A stretch of 64,000 bases of DNA from Cephalotus follicularis (Eukaryota; Streptophyta; Magnoliopsida; Oxalidales; Cephalotaceae). The stretch's first letter is position 1, and each line of letters starts with the position of its first letter. The DNA is taken from contig BDDD01005105.1 in NCBI GenBank assembly GCA_001972305.1, forward strand, positions 1 through 64,000, in the 5' to 3' direction. Shown here one piece after another: positions 45,962-57,971 of the stretch. A program made the translations under genes and the position numbers. The notes beneath the pieces were generated by a model. It worked only from the letters and a program-made list of their open reading frames with translations, was not told where the DNA came from and searched no databases.

Positions 45962-48075
45962 TGTAACGCCCGGTATTTTTCTGAATGTAATATTTCTATT
46001 TATGATGTAATCGTTAAACTTGATTAATGAGAATGTTGAGTTTTGGACTCGAAAGATGCTTACAAACCCTAATTATGGACTTGGAAATGGAATGTGTATG
46101 TTAAAGCTTGAAACGGCAACGTTCTGGGACAAAGACATAGACGTCTTTGGAAAAGACGTCGACGCCTTTGGGAGCCAGGACACACGTGTTTGAAGGGACA
46201 TGCACGTCGACATTGGAAAAAGGCATCGACACCTTCTAAACAAACTGGAAAAGACATCGACGTCTAAAGAAAGACGTCGATGCCTTTGTAAGAATGGCCA
46301 GCACGTCCTTCGTCGGCAGAAGAACATGCAAGGAGAATTGTTTAAGGGCTTTACCTAACGCCTTTTCAAGTGCGATTAGACGTGTTGAGCATGTCTGTGT
46401 ACTGAACAGGAGCACTAAAGCCTACCCTCACATGGAACATGCAAGGATTTATGCCATCCAAGCATGCAACCTGCAAAAGGAAGATTAGAAGATAAAAAGA
46501 AATGCAGAAAGAGAGAAAGTGGGAGAGATCTCGGGGGTGTCTGTTAAATGACAGAAGAAGTGTGTTAGGTGGGAGGAATCTGCATAAGAACGACCCTCCC
46601 CACTTCTCTCTCTCATTTTATAACACCAGAAGAAAGAAAGGGAATTAAAACAGTGTGTGTGTTCCACCATTTTTGAGTTTGCTTGGAGCTTGAGGTTTGA
46701 GCTCGTGGGTGGCAGTTGCTAAGGGATCTTGGAGCTGCTGGTAGCCAGAACGTGGGAACTTAAAGAGGTGGACTTTCCAGTTCCTAACTTGGAACAATAA
46801 GGTAGGGAAAAGTGATGGATTTATATGTACATTTTGAGTTCTAAGTTAATGTATAGCATGGTGGATTGCATGTTAATGATTGGATTGAGATTCTGGACTT
46901 GTTATAGTGTTACTGTGATATACTGAGTTGACCATGCATGAGCTATTACATGAATACGTGAATCTGTTGTGTAAAGAATGGATGTGATAACAGCTTGGTG
47001 TGTTAAAATCATGGGAAACTCGTTATGTGTTGTAAAAGACATCGACGTCTTTTGTAAAGACATTGACTCCTTTTCTGGGAAATTGTATGAACTGTAATTT
47101 TCAGATGGTCATTTTAGCCACCTGGGACCGCCTGTTTAGTTTCGATTTGATGTTATGGATGCGTACCTATAAACCAGTAGCATACCCTATACGTTTATAG
47201 AGCAATATTCGTTTATATGATGGATTAAAAGGTTGATTTCTAACCTCTAGAAGCACGACTCACGAACTGGTACCCCCTGGTATGAAAAAGACATCGACGT
47301 CTTTGTGGAGGACATCGACGTCTTTGGGTCGTATACACCTGGAAATATTTGTATATAGGATTTTACGCTTTAGGCTAAAAGACATCGATGCCTTAGGAAA
47401 TGACATCGACGCCTTTCCTCCTAGACAGTAGAAATTCGCACAAATGAGAATCGTTAGACCCGAAACGACTCTAGAAATGAACCTAGATGCATTTGAGCAT
47501 GTGGTTGCATTGTCACTGTGATTTGCATTATGGTTGCTTTCCTGAAAGTGTTAAACCATTTTGAAAAGCTTGCATGATTATTATGATCATTTGGGTACAA
47601 AAATGTATATTTGTCAACACATGAATTTATATATTTTCAAAATGTTTGGGGAAGTATTTCCAATGACAGAGAACTGATTTAAGGGTTTGATTATGAAACC
47701 AAATGTAATTTGCGAAAATGTATAATTTATGAATGTATATATTTTCGAAATGATTGGGGAAGTATTTCCAAAGACAGAGAAATGTATTGTTTTAAGTTAT
47801 AACTTATTACAACTTGTGAACGGAAAAGTATATTTTAAACAAATATATTTTGATCAAGTAATTATATGTAATTGGTTGACTTGTACTGTGAAATGCTTGT
47901 ACTTGTTGATTATTGGCCATCGTGCTAATAACCTGTTGATTATTGGCCATCGTGCTAATAACCTGTTGATTACTTAGCCACTGTGCTAGTAACTTGCTGT
48001 CGGTTTAGTCGCCGTGCTAAACGACTTACTGAGGACTTGCTCCAAAACCGTTTGGGTTAAAGCAAGAGTGCGTGA
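45962..48075 (+). repeat. G2 5' LTR, 3' end deleted
   Basis: Starts TGTAACGCCCGG. GACATCGACGTC-type motifs lie at 46130-46290 and 47035-47420. A 30 bp tandem repeat (TTGATTATTGGCCATCGTGC...) fills 47905-47965 with a degenerate third copy to about 47993. Near 48075 the LTR passes directly into gag coding sequence, with no primer site. Confidence 0.82.
46130..47420 (+). repeat. GACATCGACGTC motif clusters in the G2 LTR
   Basis: Two clusters (46130-46290 and 47035-47420) of AAAGACATCGACGTCTTT and close copies such as AAGACGTCGACGCC. Core TCGA and overall palindromy match the other families, but the arms (AAAGAC/GTCTTT) differ. Confidence 0.85.
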
Positions 48076-51000
48076 CGTTGGGGCCAGGAGGTGGCGACGG
48101 TCACGAGAGGGCTCGGGTGCAACAAGTTAAACAGAACCCGACAAGACCAGCTTCTTCGAAATGGCAAAGTAGCGGTTCTCCGAGTAAGTCATCGAAGAAC
48201 AGATTTGGGCAGACTATGGTTGGAAGGGCCACTTGCAGAAGGATTGTTGGAGGATGAATGGGCTATGTTTGAGGTGTGGAGCATCTGGCCATTCGGTGAG
48301 GGACTGTCCGAAGGGTTCAGCTACAGCACCTACTGGGCCGGGGAGCAGCAGTGGCGCAGCTGCGGGGCCTTCACAGCGAAGGGACACGGGCAAGAGCATC
48401 GCAAAAGGTAGAGTCTTTGTACTTGCTCAGACTGAGGTTCCAGAGTCGACTTCCGTCGTTGGAGGTACTCTATATATATATGGTTATTCTGCTAGAGTAC
48501 TGATGGATTCAGGTGCATCGCATTCATTTATATCTACACATTTTGCATCTTGCTTAGATGTCACCCCTGACTGCTTGTCTTATACACTTGATGTGAGTAC
48601 ACCGACTAGGACTTCTATGTATACTGACTCGGTATATAGCAGATGTGAGATGTCTATGGCAGGCATTCCTCTATATGCAGATCTGATTGTACTGCCTATC
48701 CGTGACTTCGATGTAATATTGGGGATGGATTGGCTATCGGCGCACCGTGCTCGGATGGATTGTTACCACAAGACTGTGGATTTCTGTCTGCCTGACGGAA
48801 CGACTTTTCAGTTCAAAGGAGACAAAGGATTCTCTACACCGATCATATCTTTTATCCGCGCATCGAGATACCTGGGGAAGGGATGCGGGGGATATTTGGC
48901 TTATGTTATTGATCGAAGGAAAGAGAAAGGCTTGAGCTTGGAGGAAATTCCAGTTGTGAGCGAATTCCCGGATGTGTTTCCTGATGACTTGGGATCCTTA
49001 CCATCCAAGAGGAGTATGGAGTTCGTTATTGACCGTGTTCCTGGAACGGCTCCTATCTCTAAATCACCCTATCGGATGGCTCCGGCTGAGTTGCGAGAGC
49101 TGAAGTTGCAATTACAAGACCTGATTGATAAAGGTTTTGTAAGACCCATTGTTTCTCCATGGGGTGCACCTGTGCTGTTTGTTAAGAAACAGGATGGGTC
49201 GATGAGACTTTGCATCGACTACAGAATGTTGAACAAGGCAACTATCAAGAAAAAATATCCTTTACCTCAAATCGAAGATTTATTCGACCAGTTGCAAGGA
49301 GTAAGAGTGTTCTCAAAGCTTGATCTGAGAACAAGATATCACCAGTTGAGGGTGAGGGAAGGAGATATTGAGAAAACTACCTTCCGGACGAGATACGGTC
49401 ACTATGAGTTCCTGGTGATGCCTTTTGGTGTTACCAATGCACCGACTGCGTTCATGTCATTGATGAACGATGTTTTCCGACCGTACTTGGACCAGTTCGT
49501 CATTGTGTTTATTGACGACGTACTTGTATACTCGAAAAGTGTGGAAGAGCATGCTTCCCACTTGAGGTTGGCTCTACAGATTCTCCGAGAGCACCAACTA
49601 TATGCCAAGTTCAGCAAGTGTGAATTTTGTCTTGACCATGTGATCTTTCTTGGTCACATAGTATCTGGAGAAGGTTTGGCGGTGGATCCGTCAAAGACAG
49701 AAGTGGTACGAGACTGGCCACAACCAAAGAATGTAACTGAAGTGCGCAGTTTTCTTGGCTTGGCTGGATATTACAGAAGGTTTATTCAGAATTTCTCAAG
49801 AATAGCTGTACCTTTGACAAGACTAACCCAGAAGAAGACTCTGTTTGTCTGGGATGATGTTTGCAAAGCTAGTTTTCGTGAACCAAAGGATCGGTTGGTT
49901 TCCGCTCCTATCTTGGCATTACCTGAGAGTAATGAAGGTTTCGCGGTTTACAGTGATGCATCGGGAAAGGGTTTGGGCTGTGTATTGATGCAGCGAGGCA
50001 GAGTGATTGCATATGCCTCAAGGAAGCTCAAACCGTATGAAGAAAACTACCCGACTCATGACCTTGAGCTTGCAGCTATCATCTTCGCCCTTCAAAAGTG
50101 GAGACACTATCTTTATGGGGCACAGTTTGAGATCTTCACCGATCATAAAAGTTTAAGGTACCTTTTCTATCAGGACACGCTGAATATGAGACAGCGTAGA
50201 TGGGTGGAGTTCTTCAATGATTATGACTGTAGTGTCCAGTACCACCCTGGGAAAGCGAATGTAGTCGCTGATGCCTTGAGCCGCAAGGCTAGACTTGCTA
50301 GTACTATGGTGTCACAATGGAAAATGCTGGAAGATTTCCAGGAATGGTCTCCATTCAATCAGTCACCAGGGATCTTTCTAGCTGACATGCGGGTAGAACC
50401 AATATTACTACATCGCATCAAGGAGGCACAACCACATGATCCTGAATTACAGAAGATTCGAGAGAATCTAGATTAAGAGTCTGACTTTAGAGTGCATGAA
50501 GATGGTATTCAGAGATATCGGGGACGAGTATGTCTTCCGAATGAACCGGAGTTGAAGAGTAGGTTACTTTACGGGGCCCATAAATCTACGTATAGTATAC
50601 ATCCTGGTAGTACCAAGATGTATCAAGACATGAAGAAATGTTATTGGTGGCCCGGCATGAAGCGGGAGATCGCTGAGTATGTGGCGAAATGTTGGACTTG
50701 TCAGATAGTTAAGTCTGAGCACCAGAGACCGGCAGGTTTGCTACAACCTTTGCCAATTCCAGAGTGGAAGTGGGAACATGTTACGATGGATTTTGTTTCA
50801 GGTTTTCCTCTGACTCGGAACCGCCATAATGCTGTATGGGTTATCGTGGATAGACTCACCAAGTCAGCACACTTCCTGCCGACGCATGTCACTGATTCTG
50901 CGAGCAAGCTGGCTCGGTTGTATGTGAAGGAGATAGTGAGGCTACATGGGGTTCCGGTCAGCATCGTATGTGATAGAGATACTATCTTCACTTCCAACTT

Positions 51001-51827
51001 CTGGAAGAGATTTCAGTCAGCCTTCGGGATGAAGCTGAACTTGAGTACTGCCTTCCACCCTCAGACCGATGGGCAGTCTGAGCGTACCATCCAGACCTTG
51101 GAGGATATGCTACGCGCTTGCGTTATTGATTTTGCTGGTACCTGGGAGGATCATATTCCTCTGATAGAGTTTTCTTAAAACAACAGGTATCATTCCAGTA
51201 TTGGCATGGCACCGTTTGAGGCACTGTATGGGAGGAAGTGCAGATCCCCTGTGTGTTGGGATGAGGTCGGGGAGCGACCTTTACTCGGGACAGAACTAGT
51301 GGAGGAAACTTCGGAGAAGATCAGGACGATCAAGAAGAGGCTGCTTGCTGCTCAGAGTCGGCAGAAGAGCTACACTGACAATGTAAAGAGAAGGCCTCTG
51401 ATCTTTAACGTGGGTGATCACGTGTTCCTGAAAGTATCACCGTGGAAAGGCGTGCAACGGTTTGGGAAGAAGGGCAAATTAGCTCCTCGCTACATTGGTC
51501 CTTTCGAGATTCTAGAGAGAGTTGGGGAGGTAGCCTATCAGCTTGCCTTACCTCCTGCATTTATCAAACATGCACGACGTATTCCACATATCTATGCTGA
51601 GGAGATATGTTCCGGACCCGTCACATGTCCTGGATTATGATACTGTTCTTGTGCAGGATGATCTATCTTGTGAGGAGTTACCTGTGCGGATTCTCGATTG
51701 AAAGACGCAGACTTTGAGGAACTGAACCATTTCCATGGTCAAGGTTCAATGGCAGTTTCACAAACCTGATGAAGCAACTTGGGAGCGTGAGGAGGACATC
51801 CGAGAACGCTACCCACACTTGTTCTAG
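48076..51827 (+). pseudogene. gag-pol pseudogene of G2, nearly open
   Basis: A deletion at 48075 removed the gag N-terminus. The frame with the knuckle ([14 protein letters not shown], 48266-48307) then stays open from 48233 to 50476: protease DSGASHSFI (about 48506), RT with [10 protein letters not shown] (about 49508), RNase H with [10 protein letters not shown]. Stops at 50474-50476 and 51176-51178, both in frame, precede and cut integrase, which keeps its zinc finger, TMDFVSG, VCDRD and DGQSERT. A frameshift near 51562 and stops after it disturb the chromodomain end, [16 protein letters not shown]. Terminal TAG at 51825-51827. This is the best-preserved plus-strand pol. All visible RT, RNase H and integrase catalytic residues are in place, but no complete Gag-Pol could be made. 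Confidence 0.93.
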
Positions 51828-51858
51828 TAATGTGTAAATTTCGAGGACGAAATTTCTT

Positions 51859-51986
51859 GAAGGAGGGGTGGATGTAACGCCCGGTATTTTCCTGAATGTA
51901 ATATTTCTATTTATGATGTAATCGTTAAACTTGATTAATGAGAATGTTGAGTTTTGGACTCGAAAGATGCTTACAAACCCTAATTA
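51859..51986 (+). repeat. G2 polypurine tract and 3' LTR stub
   Basis: GAAGGAGGGGTGGA before the LTR start TGTAACGCCCGG at 51873. The stub ends at 51986 after ACAAACCCTAATTAT; the 5' LTR at the same point continues differently (GGACTTGG). Confidence 0.9.
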
Positions 51987-53608
51987 TAATATCGGTAAAT
52001 AATGATGTTAATACATCAATCAGTATGTATATACTAACATAAGTAGTATATGCAGTAACATTAAACTAAAACAGTAGTTTTTATAATTCATAGCATTCAC
52101 TTGAAATGGTGTTTAAGCCATAAATTGTGCATATAGCACATAATTCGTTCGATCAGTGAAATATCAGTGGAAATGATGTTAACTAACATCAAACAGTAGG
52201 TGTCTTATCATGATAACACACACAATCAATAATAATGCAGAAACAGTAGCAATTCAGTGATTATTGTGCAGTTCTAGCCTAGAATAGTCGACTGCCATCA
52301 AGAACCAGCCGACTGTTGGGTTGAGTAGTCGACTGCTTTGGGTGGCAGTCGTCTGGTTTTGCCCAGAAATGCAGGCAGAACAGTTTTGTATAATGAAATT
52401 CCAATGCCAAATCAGTCCAATGCAAAGAGAAATTAACAAACAAGTAATGCTTGATCATATCTTCCACAACATAACACTACCCCTACTTCAATCGCTATCC
52501 CAAGATCAATTGAATTGATCATTCTCTTTGAGTTCCAAGTCACTTTCACCGACCAATCTTTCAATTTTCAGTAGAAACAATCTATGCATGTTTGTTTATG
52601 AACATATGCATCAGTAGCAGTAGGTTTCAATAATTCTAACAAGCTTAACACTAGCTCATTGAGTTTATTTTCACTTTTACCATTTCACCACTTTTCTTTG
52701 AATTCTATGTCAACAATTGTTCAATCTCGAATTCATTGATTTTATCTTGTTTTGATAGAATATATATTCATGCTTAGAATCCATTAAGCATATATCATAA
52801 TGCTAACAATAATTAAAAATCTATTCTAGAGGCTATAATCACTATTTACTCATGATTTCTTTGTTACTTTCCATTTCAATTCCAAAGATTGTTATTCCAA
52901 TCCATTAACAGGGAATATAACATTTTTCCTAGTCATTTAATCATCAAAATAACCAAGAATTCGGATCAAGGACTTACCAAGTGTCTAGAGCCTCAAAGTC
53001 CTCCCTTTTTGAACTTTCTAACACCTCCAATGTAAGCCTTCATCAATCCTTAGCAACCCTCACTTCACTCTGTGTTCTAACTCTCAAACACCATTGAATC
53101 AGCAGATATAACTCTCAATTCGTCAGATTGTTACCTACTCACATGCACTCACATTTTTCTTTCATTCTTTCTTACATCACATGCTCCCTCACTCCACTTT
53201 CTCCCATAAATTATCATTTGCAGGTAGTAGGTATGCAGAGAACATGCAAAACATTCCCCTTTTGCATGTTCTAGCAGGTGGGGAGACACAAGTGCCATCA
53301 TCCCATCTGTCCATCATGTCTAAGCACATGGCAGAAAATCTGTCCTGTCAAAACCAGTCGACTGGATTTAGTGGGCAGTCGGCTGCTTTCTTGACGTGGC
53401 AAATAGTCGGCTGTTCCCCTGTGACAGTCGGCTGTTTGGGTTAAAATTAGGGTTTCAAACCTTTGATATTTTACCAATTGCATATCAATTCACCCCAAAC
53501 ATTTACCAATCATAGAAATTAGTATAATTGGACAAATAACTCAATTAAAATGTATATTTTATTTCAAAATTGGATCAATATACATTAATTGAAGTTGCGG
53601 TTATTACA
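51987..53608 (-). repeat. G3 3' LTR, truncated
   Basis: Equivalent to 59175-60796. CAGTCGACTG motifs occur at 52280-52365 and 53350-53440. On the plus strand it ends GCGGTTATTACA, before the polypurine tract complement CCCCCCTCCTTAAAG. No gene. Confidence 0.92.
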
Positions 53609-53654
53609 TTCCCCCCTCCTTAAAGAAAATTCGTCCTCGAATTTAGCCTTTTCA

Positions 53655-56636
53655 TTACATTTCAAATAGGTGGGGAAATGTCTCCCTCATTTCATACTCA
53701 CGCTCCCACGTAGCTTCCTCAGCCCCGTGAAAACGCCACAACACTTTGACCATAGGGATGGTCTTGTTCCTCAGAACCTTATCCTTACGATCAACAATCC
53801 TCATCAGCCTTTCTTCATAAGTCAGTCTCGGGCTAATGAATCCAGGGTCGTAACTCAAAATGTGAGATGGGTCGGGTACATATTTCCGTAACATGGAAAC
53901 ATGAAATACGTTATGCACGTCAGACAAGCTAGGCGGTAGTGCAATCTGATATGCTACCTCCCCCACTTTCTCCAGTATCTCGTAAGGTCCAATATACCTT
54001 GGAGCTAACTTCCCTTTTAGGCCAAAACGATAGATCCCTTTCGAAGGCGAGATCTTTAAGAACACATGATCTCCCTTCACAAATTCCAACTTTCTTCTCT
54101 TGCTGTCGGCATAAATCTTCTGCCGACTCTGTGCAGTTAACAGTCTCTTCTTGATCATCTCCACTTTATCAGTGGTCTCTTGAACCAAGTCTGGTCCCAG
54201 CACTTGTCTCTCACCTACCTCATCCCAGCAAATAGGTGATCTGCATTTCCTCCCGTATAAGGCTTCATAGGGAGCCATTCCAATGCTGGTGTGGAAACTG
54301 TTGTTGTAAGAGAACTCAATCAATGCTAGATGATCCTCCCAAGTCCCAGCAAAGTCAATCATGCAAGCCCGGAGCATATCCTCCAGAGTCTGAATCGTAC
54401 GCTCGGACTGTCCGTCGGTCTGTGGGTGAAATGCAGTGCTGAAGTTCAAGGTCCTTCCCATGGCTGCTTGGAACTTCTTCCAGAACCTTGAAGTAAATCT
54501 CGCATCACGGTCACAGACAATACTGACTGGTACTCCATGCAATCTCACTATCTCCCGGATATACAATCGAGCAAGCTTCTCGATAGAATATGTCATGTTC
54601 ATCGGAAGAAAGTGTGCAGACTTAGTAAGTCTGTCCACAACAACCCACACCGCTTCATGTTGATTTCGAGACTTCGGTAATCCCGACACGAAGTCCATGG
54701 TCACGTGCTCCAATTTCCATTCCACCAATGGTAGCGATTGTAGCAGTCCCGCAGGTTTCTGATGTTCGGCCTTTACTCTATGACAGGTCAAACACCTTGC
54801 TACATATTCTGCAATCTCTCTCTTCATGCCGCTCCACCAGTAATTCTTCTTCAGGTCGTGCCACATCTTGGAACTTCCTGGGTGAACACTGTATCTCGAT
54901 TTATGAGCTTGTTGCAGTAGCTCACTCTTGATACTCTCGTCATCAGGTACACATATCCTTCCCCAGAACCTCAATATGCCATCAGTATGTACGGAGAACC
55001 CAGAATCAGCGTCAAGGTTCCTACGAATACTCCATAATTCAGCATCACTATACTGAGCAGTCAAAATAGGCTCGAGTAGTTCCGGTTGGGCTCTCAGACT
55101 TGCCACAATAACTCCTCGGGAAACCATGAACGGATTCCATCTCTGAAATTCCTCCAATAAGTTCCACTGTGAAACCATAGCTCCAGCAATCATTGCCTTG
55201 CGACTCAGCGCATCAGCCACTACATTTGCCTTTCCCGGGTGGTACTGAATGTTGCAGTTGTAATCATTGAAGAATTCCACCCATCGCCTCTGTCTCATGT
55301 TGAGCTCTTTCTGGGAAAACAAGTACTTCAAGCTCTTATGATTAGTGAAGATTTCAAACTGAGCTCCATAGAGATAGTGCCTCCATTTCTGTAAAGCAAA
55401 TACTATGGCTGCCAGTTCAAGATCATGTACGGGATAATTCTCCTCGTACGGCTTCAACTTCCTCGATGCGTATGCAATTACCTTACCATGTTGCATCAGA
55501 ACGCATCCCAATCCCTTCCCAGAAGCATCAGTTTAAACAGTAAATCCCTCATTACCCTCCGGTAATGCCAACACTGGAGCCGAAATCAACCGACTCTTCA
55601 ATTCATGGAAACTTGCCTCACAAGACTCATCCCACACAAAGCTTGACTTTTTCTGTGTCAGTTGTGTCAGTGGTGTAGCCAGCTTCGAAAACTCCTTGAT
55701 GAATCTGCGGTAATAGCCAGCCAATCCCAAGAAACTACGTACTTCCGTGACGTTCTTCGGTTGGGGCCAATCAACAATGCTTTCAATCTTCGAAGGATCC
55801 ACCGACAATCCTTCACTTGACACAATGTGACCTAGGAATGTCACATGATCCAGCCAGAATTCACACTTGCTGAATTTGGCGTACAACTGTTCCTTCCGTA
55901 GAGTCTGCAGTACAATTCTCAAGTGCTGCGTATGTTCCTCAATACTCTTTGAATAAATCAGGATGTCGTCAAGGAAGATAACAACAAACTGATCAAGATA
56001 AGGTTGGAATACTCTGTTCATTAAGCACATGAAAGCTGCAGGAGCATTAGTCAAACCAAACGGCAGTATAAGAAATTCATAATGCCCATATCTGGTTCGA
56101 AATGCGGTTTTCTCCACATCGCCTTCTCTAATCCTCAACTGATGGTAACCTATCCTCAGGTCAAGTTTAGAGTATACAGTTGAGCCTTGTAATTGGTCGA
56201 ACAACTCCTCAATATGTGGCAGAGGATACTTGTTCTTCACCGTCACTTGATTCAGTAACCTGTAGTCAATGCACAGACGCATTGACCCATCCTTCTTTTT
56301 CACAAAAAGAACCGGTGCTCCACACGGCGATACACTCGGTTTGATGAATCCTTTGTCAAGATAGTCCTGCAGTTGAACTTTCAACTCCTTCAGTTCGGCA
56401 GGAGCCATTCGGTATGGTGCTTTGGATATCGGAGCAGTCCCAGGCTGTAGTTCAATACTGAACTCTATATCTCTCTCCGGTGGCAGTGAAGTGAGATCAT
56501 CTGGAAATACATCAGGAAAATCACATACAACTGGAACTTGCTCTATACTAGGCGTACCTTTCGTATGATCAATCACATATGCCAAATAGCCTTCACACCC
56601 TTGCTTAAGATACTTCATGTGTTGCACCAGGGTCAA
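53655..56636 (-). pseudogene. G3 pol: RT, RNase H, integrase, chromodomain with one stop
   Basis: On the minus strand one frame runs from the protease-RT junction ([14 protein letters not shown], about 56612) to the stop at 53655, interrupted by a single TAA (55533-55535) at GFTV-stop-TDASG, the start of RNase H. RT keeps [10 protein letters not shown] (about 55976). Integrase follows with its H-H-C-C finger (HKSRY...CLTCH), TMDFVSG, VCDRDARF and DGQSERT, a GPY domain ([10 protein letters not shown]) and chromodomain (VKVLWRFHGAEEATWE). The protease is largely deleted: gag frame ends at DPGATH and RT frame starts at the next base group, so about 130 residues are missing and the frame is shifted. 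Family: Tekay/Del-like chromovirus pol. Confidence 0.93.
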
Positions 56637-57867
56637 TCAACACATGTGCTAATATGCCAGATATGTAAATGGTACCTCCCACAACAGTAGTAGATTCTGG
56701 CACATCATCTTTAGATAAGGTGTAGACCCTACCTTTCATGATCCCCTTTCCGGTGTCCTTCCGCGGTTGAGCTGCCGCCACGCTACCACTAGCACCAGCA
56801 CTCCCCTGTTGGCTGCGTGCTTGATCTCTCATCATCGGACATTTACTCAGCATATGATCTCGTGAGCCACATCTCAAACACTTCCCCATCTTCTTCCACC
56901 ATTCGGCCTCATCATGGTTTTGACGGCCGCAAAAGGTACATCCACTTGCATTCTGCTGACTATTTCGGCCAGGTGTCCTTGATCGATTGCGTCGAGAACC
57001 ACCTTGCCCTCTGTTTTCAAGCTTGTTTGACCTAGCAGGATTACTGCTTCCCTGCCCATGCGACTGTACGGCCCTCGATTGAGTAGCTCGAGACCGTTCT
57101 GTCCTCCTCTCATTAGCATCTTCTTCGAGAATCATTGCTCTCTCAGCAACTTCAACAAAAGAAGTCAGCTGCAACATCAACAACTTGGATCTGATATCTG
57201 GTCGAAGGCCTTTTAGGAACCTCCGGATCATCCGTGACTCTCCCTCCACAAGATATGGCGTGTGTCTGGCCAGCTCTACGAATCTAGTCTGGTATTGGGC
57301 TACCATCATGTCTCCCTGACGTAACTCCATTAGTTCTATCTCTCATCTGTCACGTTCTATCTGCGGTACATAAGCATCCAGAAACTCGGACTGAAATCTG
57401 TCCCAAGTTCTGTTGAGTCCACGGGCCTCCAATTTCGCTTCAGTTCTCTCCCACCAGTACGTAGCCTTGCCCCATAGGTGGTACACAGCAAAACTGAGCT
57501 TCTGTTCATCAGTACAGTCCAGAGCAGTAAATATCTTCTCCAGATCTCTAATCCATCGCTCAGCAGCAGTGGCATTCAGCTCGCCATTAAAGGTTGGAGG
57601 ATTCTATCGCATGAACCGCTCCAGATCTTGGCGAAATCTGCCTGCATGACAAGCATTCGGTGCTGACTGATATGCCCGGTTAGCCTCATACATCTGCCGG
57701 ATCTGCTCCATGTTTGCTGTATTAGCTTGCATTTGCTGTCAAAAAAGATCAGCTAGGTTGTCAAAATTACTTCTGTCATCATGGACTGGAGGAACATTTT
57801 CGGGTACTGGCGGAGCATTGAATTCGTCGGCTCTATGCCTTCCTCTTCGCCCTCTTCTTGGATCCAT
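56605..57867 (-). pseudogene. G3 gag and protease start
   Basis: Start ATG at 57867: MDPRRGRRGRHRADEF. Three in-frame stops (57741, 57606, 57345), then open to 56605. Contains the gag core (ERWIRDLEKIFTALD, FVELARHTPYL), a first knuckle CTFCGRQNHDEAEWW that lacks the last cysteine, and a second, CLRCGSRDHMLSKC. After KGRVYTLSKDDVPESTTVVGGT the protease begins; its catalytic D-S-G is D-P-G, then the deletion follows. The overlap with the pol frame (56605-56636) marks the deletion joint. Confidence 0.9.
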
Positions 57868-57956
57868 TTAGTTTCCTATATGGAATGACAAAAATCATTA
57901 GGAAACATTTCATTAATTTCCGAGAAACTTATCCCAACTTAGCATATATGGAATAT

Positions 57957-57968
57957 GCTCTGATACCA
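57957..57968 (-). other. Primer binding site of G3
   Basis: The plus strand reads GCTCTGATACCA, so the minus strand has an exact TGGTATCAGAGC, three bases inside the 5' LTR end (57972). Confidence 0.92.
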
Positions 57969-57971
57969 TGC

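Larger units (their letters stand above)
45962..51986 (+). mobile_element. Gypsy element G2 (chromovirus)
   Basis: Plus-strand gypsy inside sC. 5' LTR from 45962, then a deletion that removes the LTR end, primer site and most of gag, then a long gag-pol, polypurine tract and only 114 bp of 3' LTR (51873-51986) identical or nearly so to the start of the 5' LTR. There G2 is fused to the 3' LTR of G3. No right duplication therefore survives. Confidence 0.88.
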
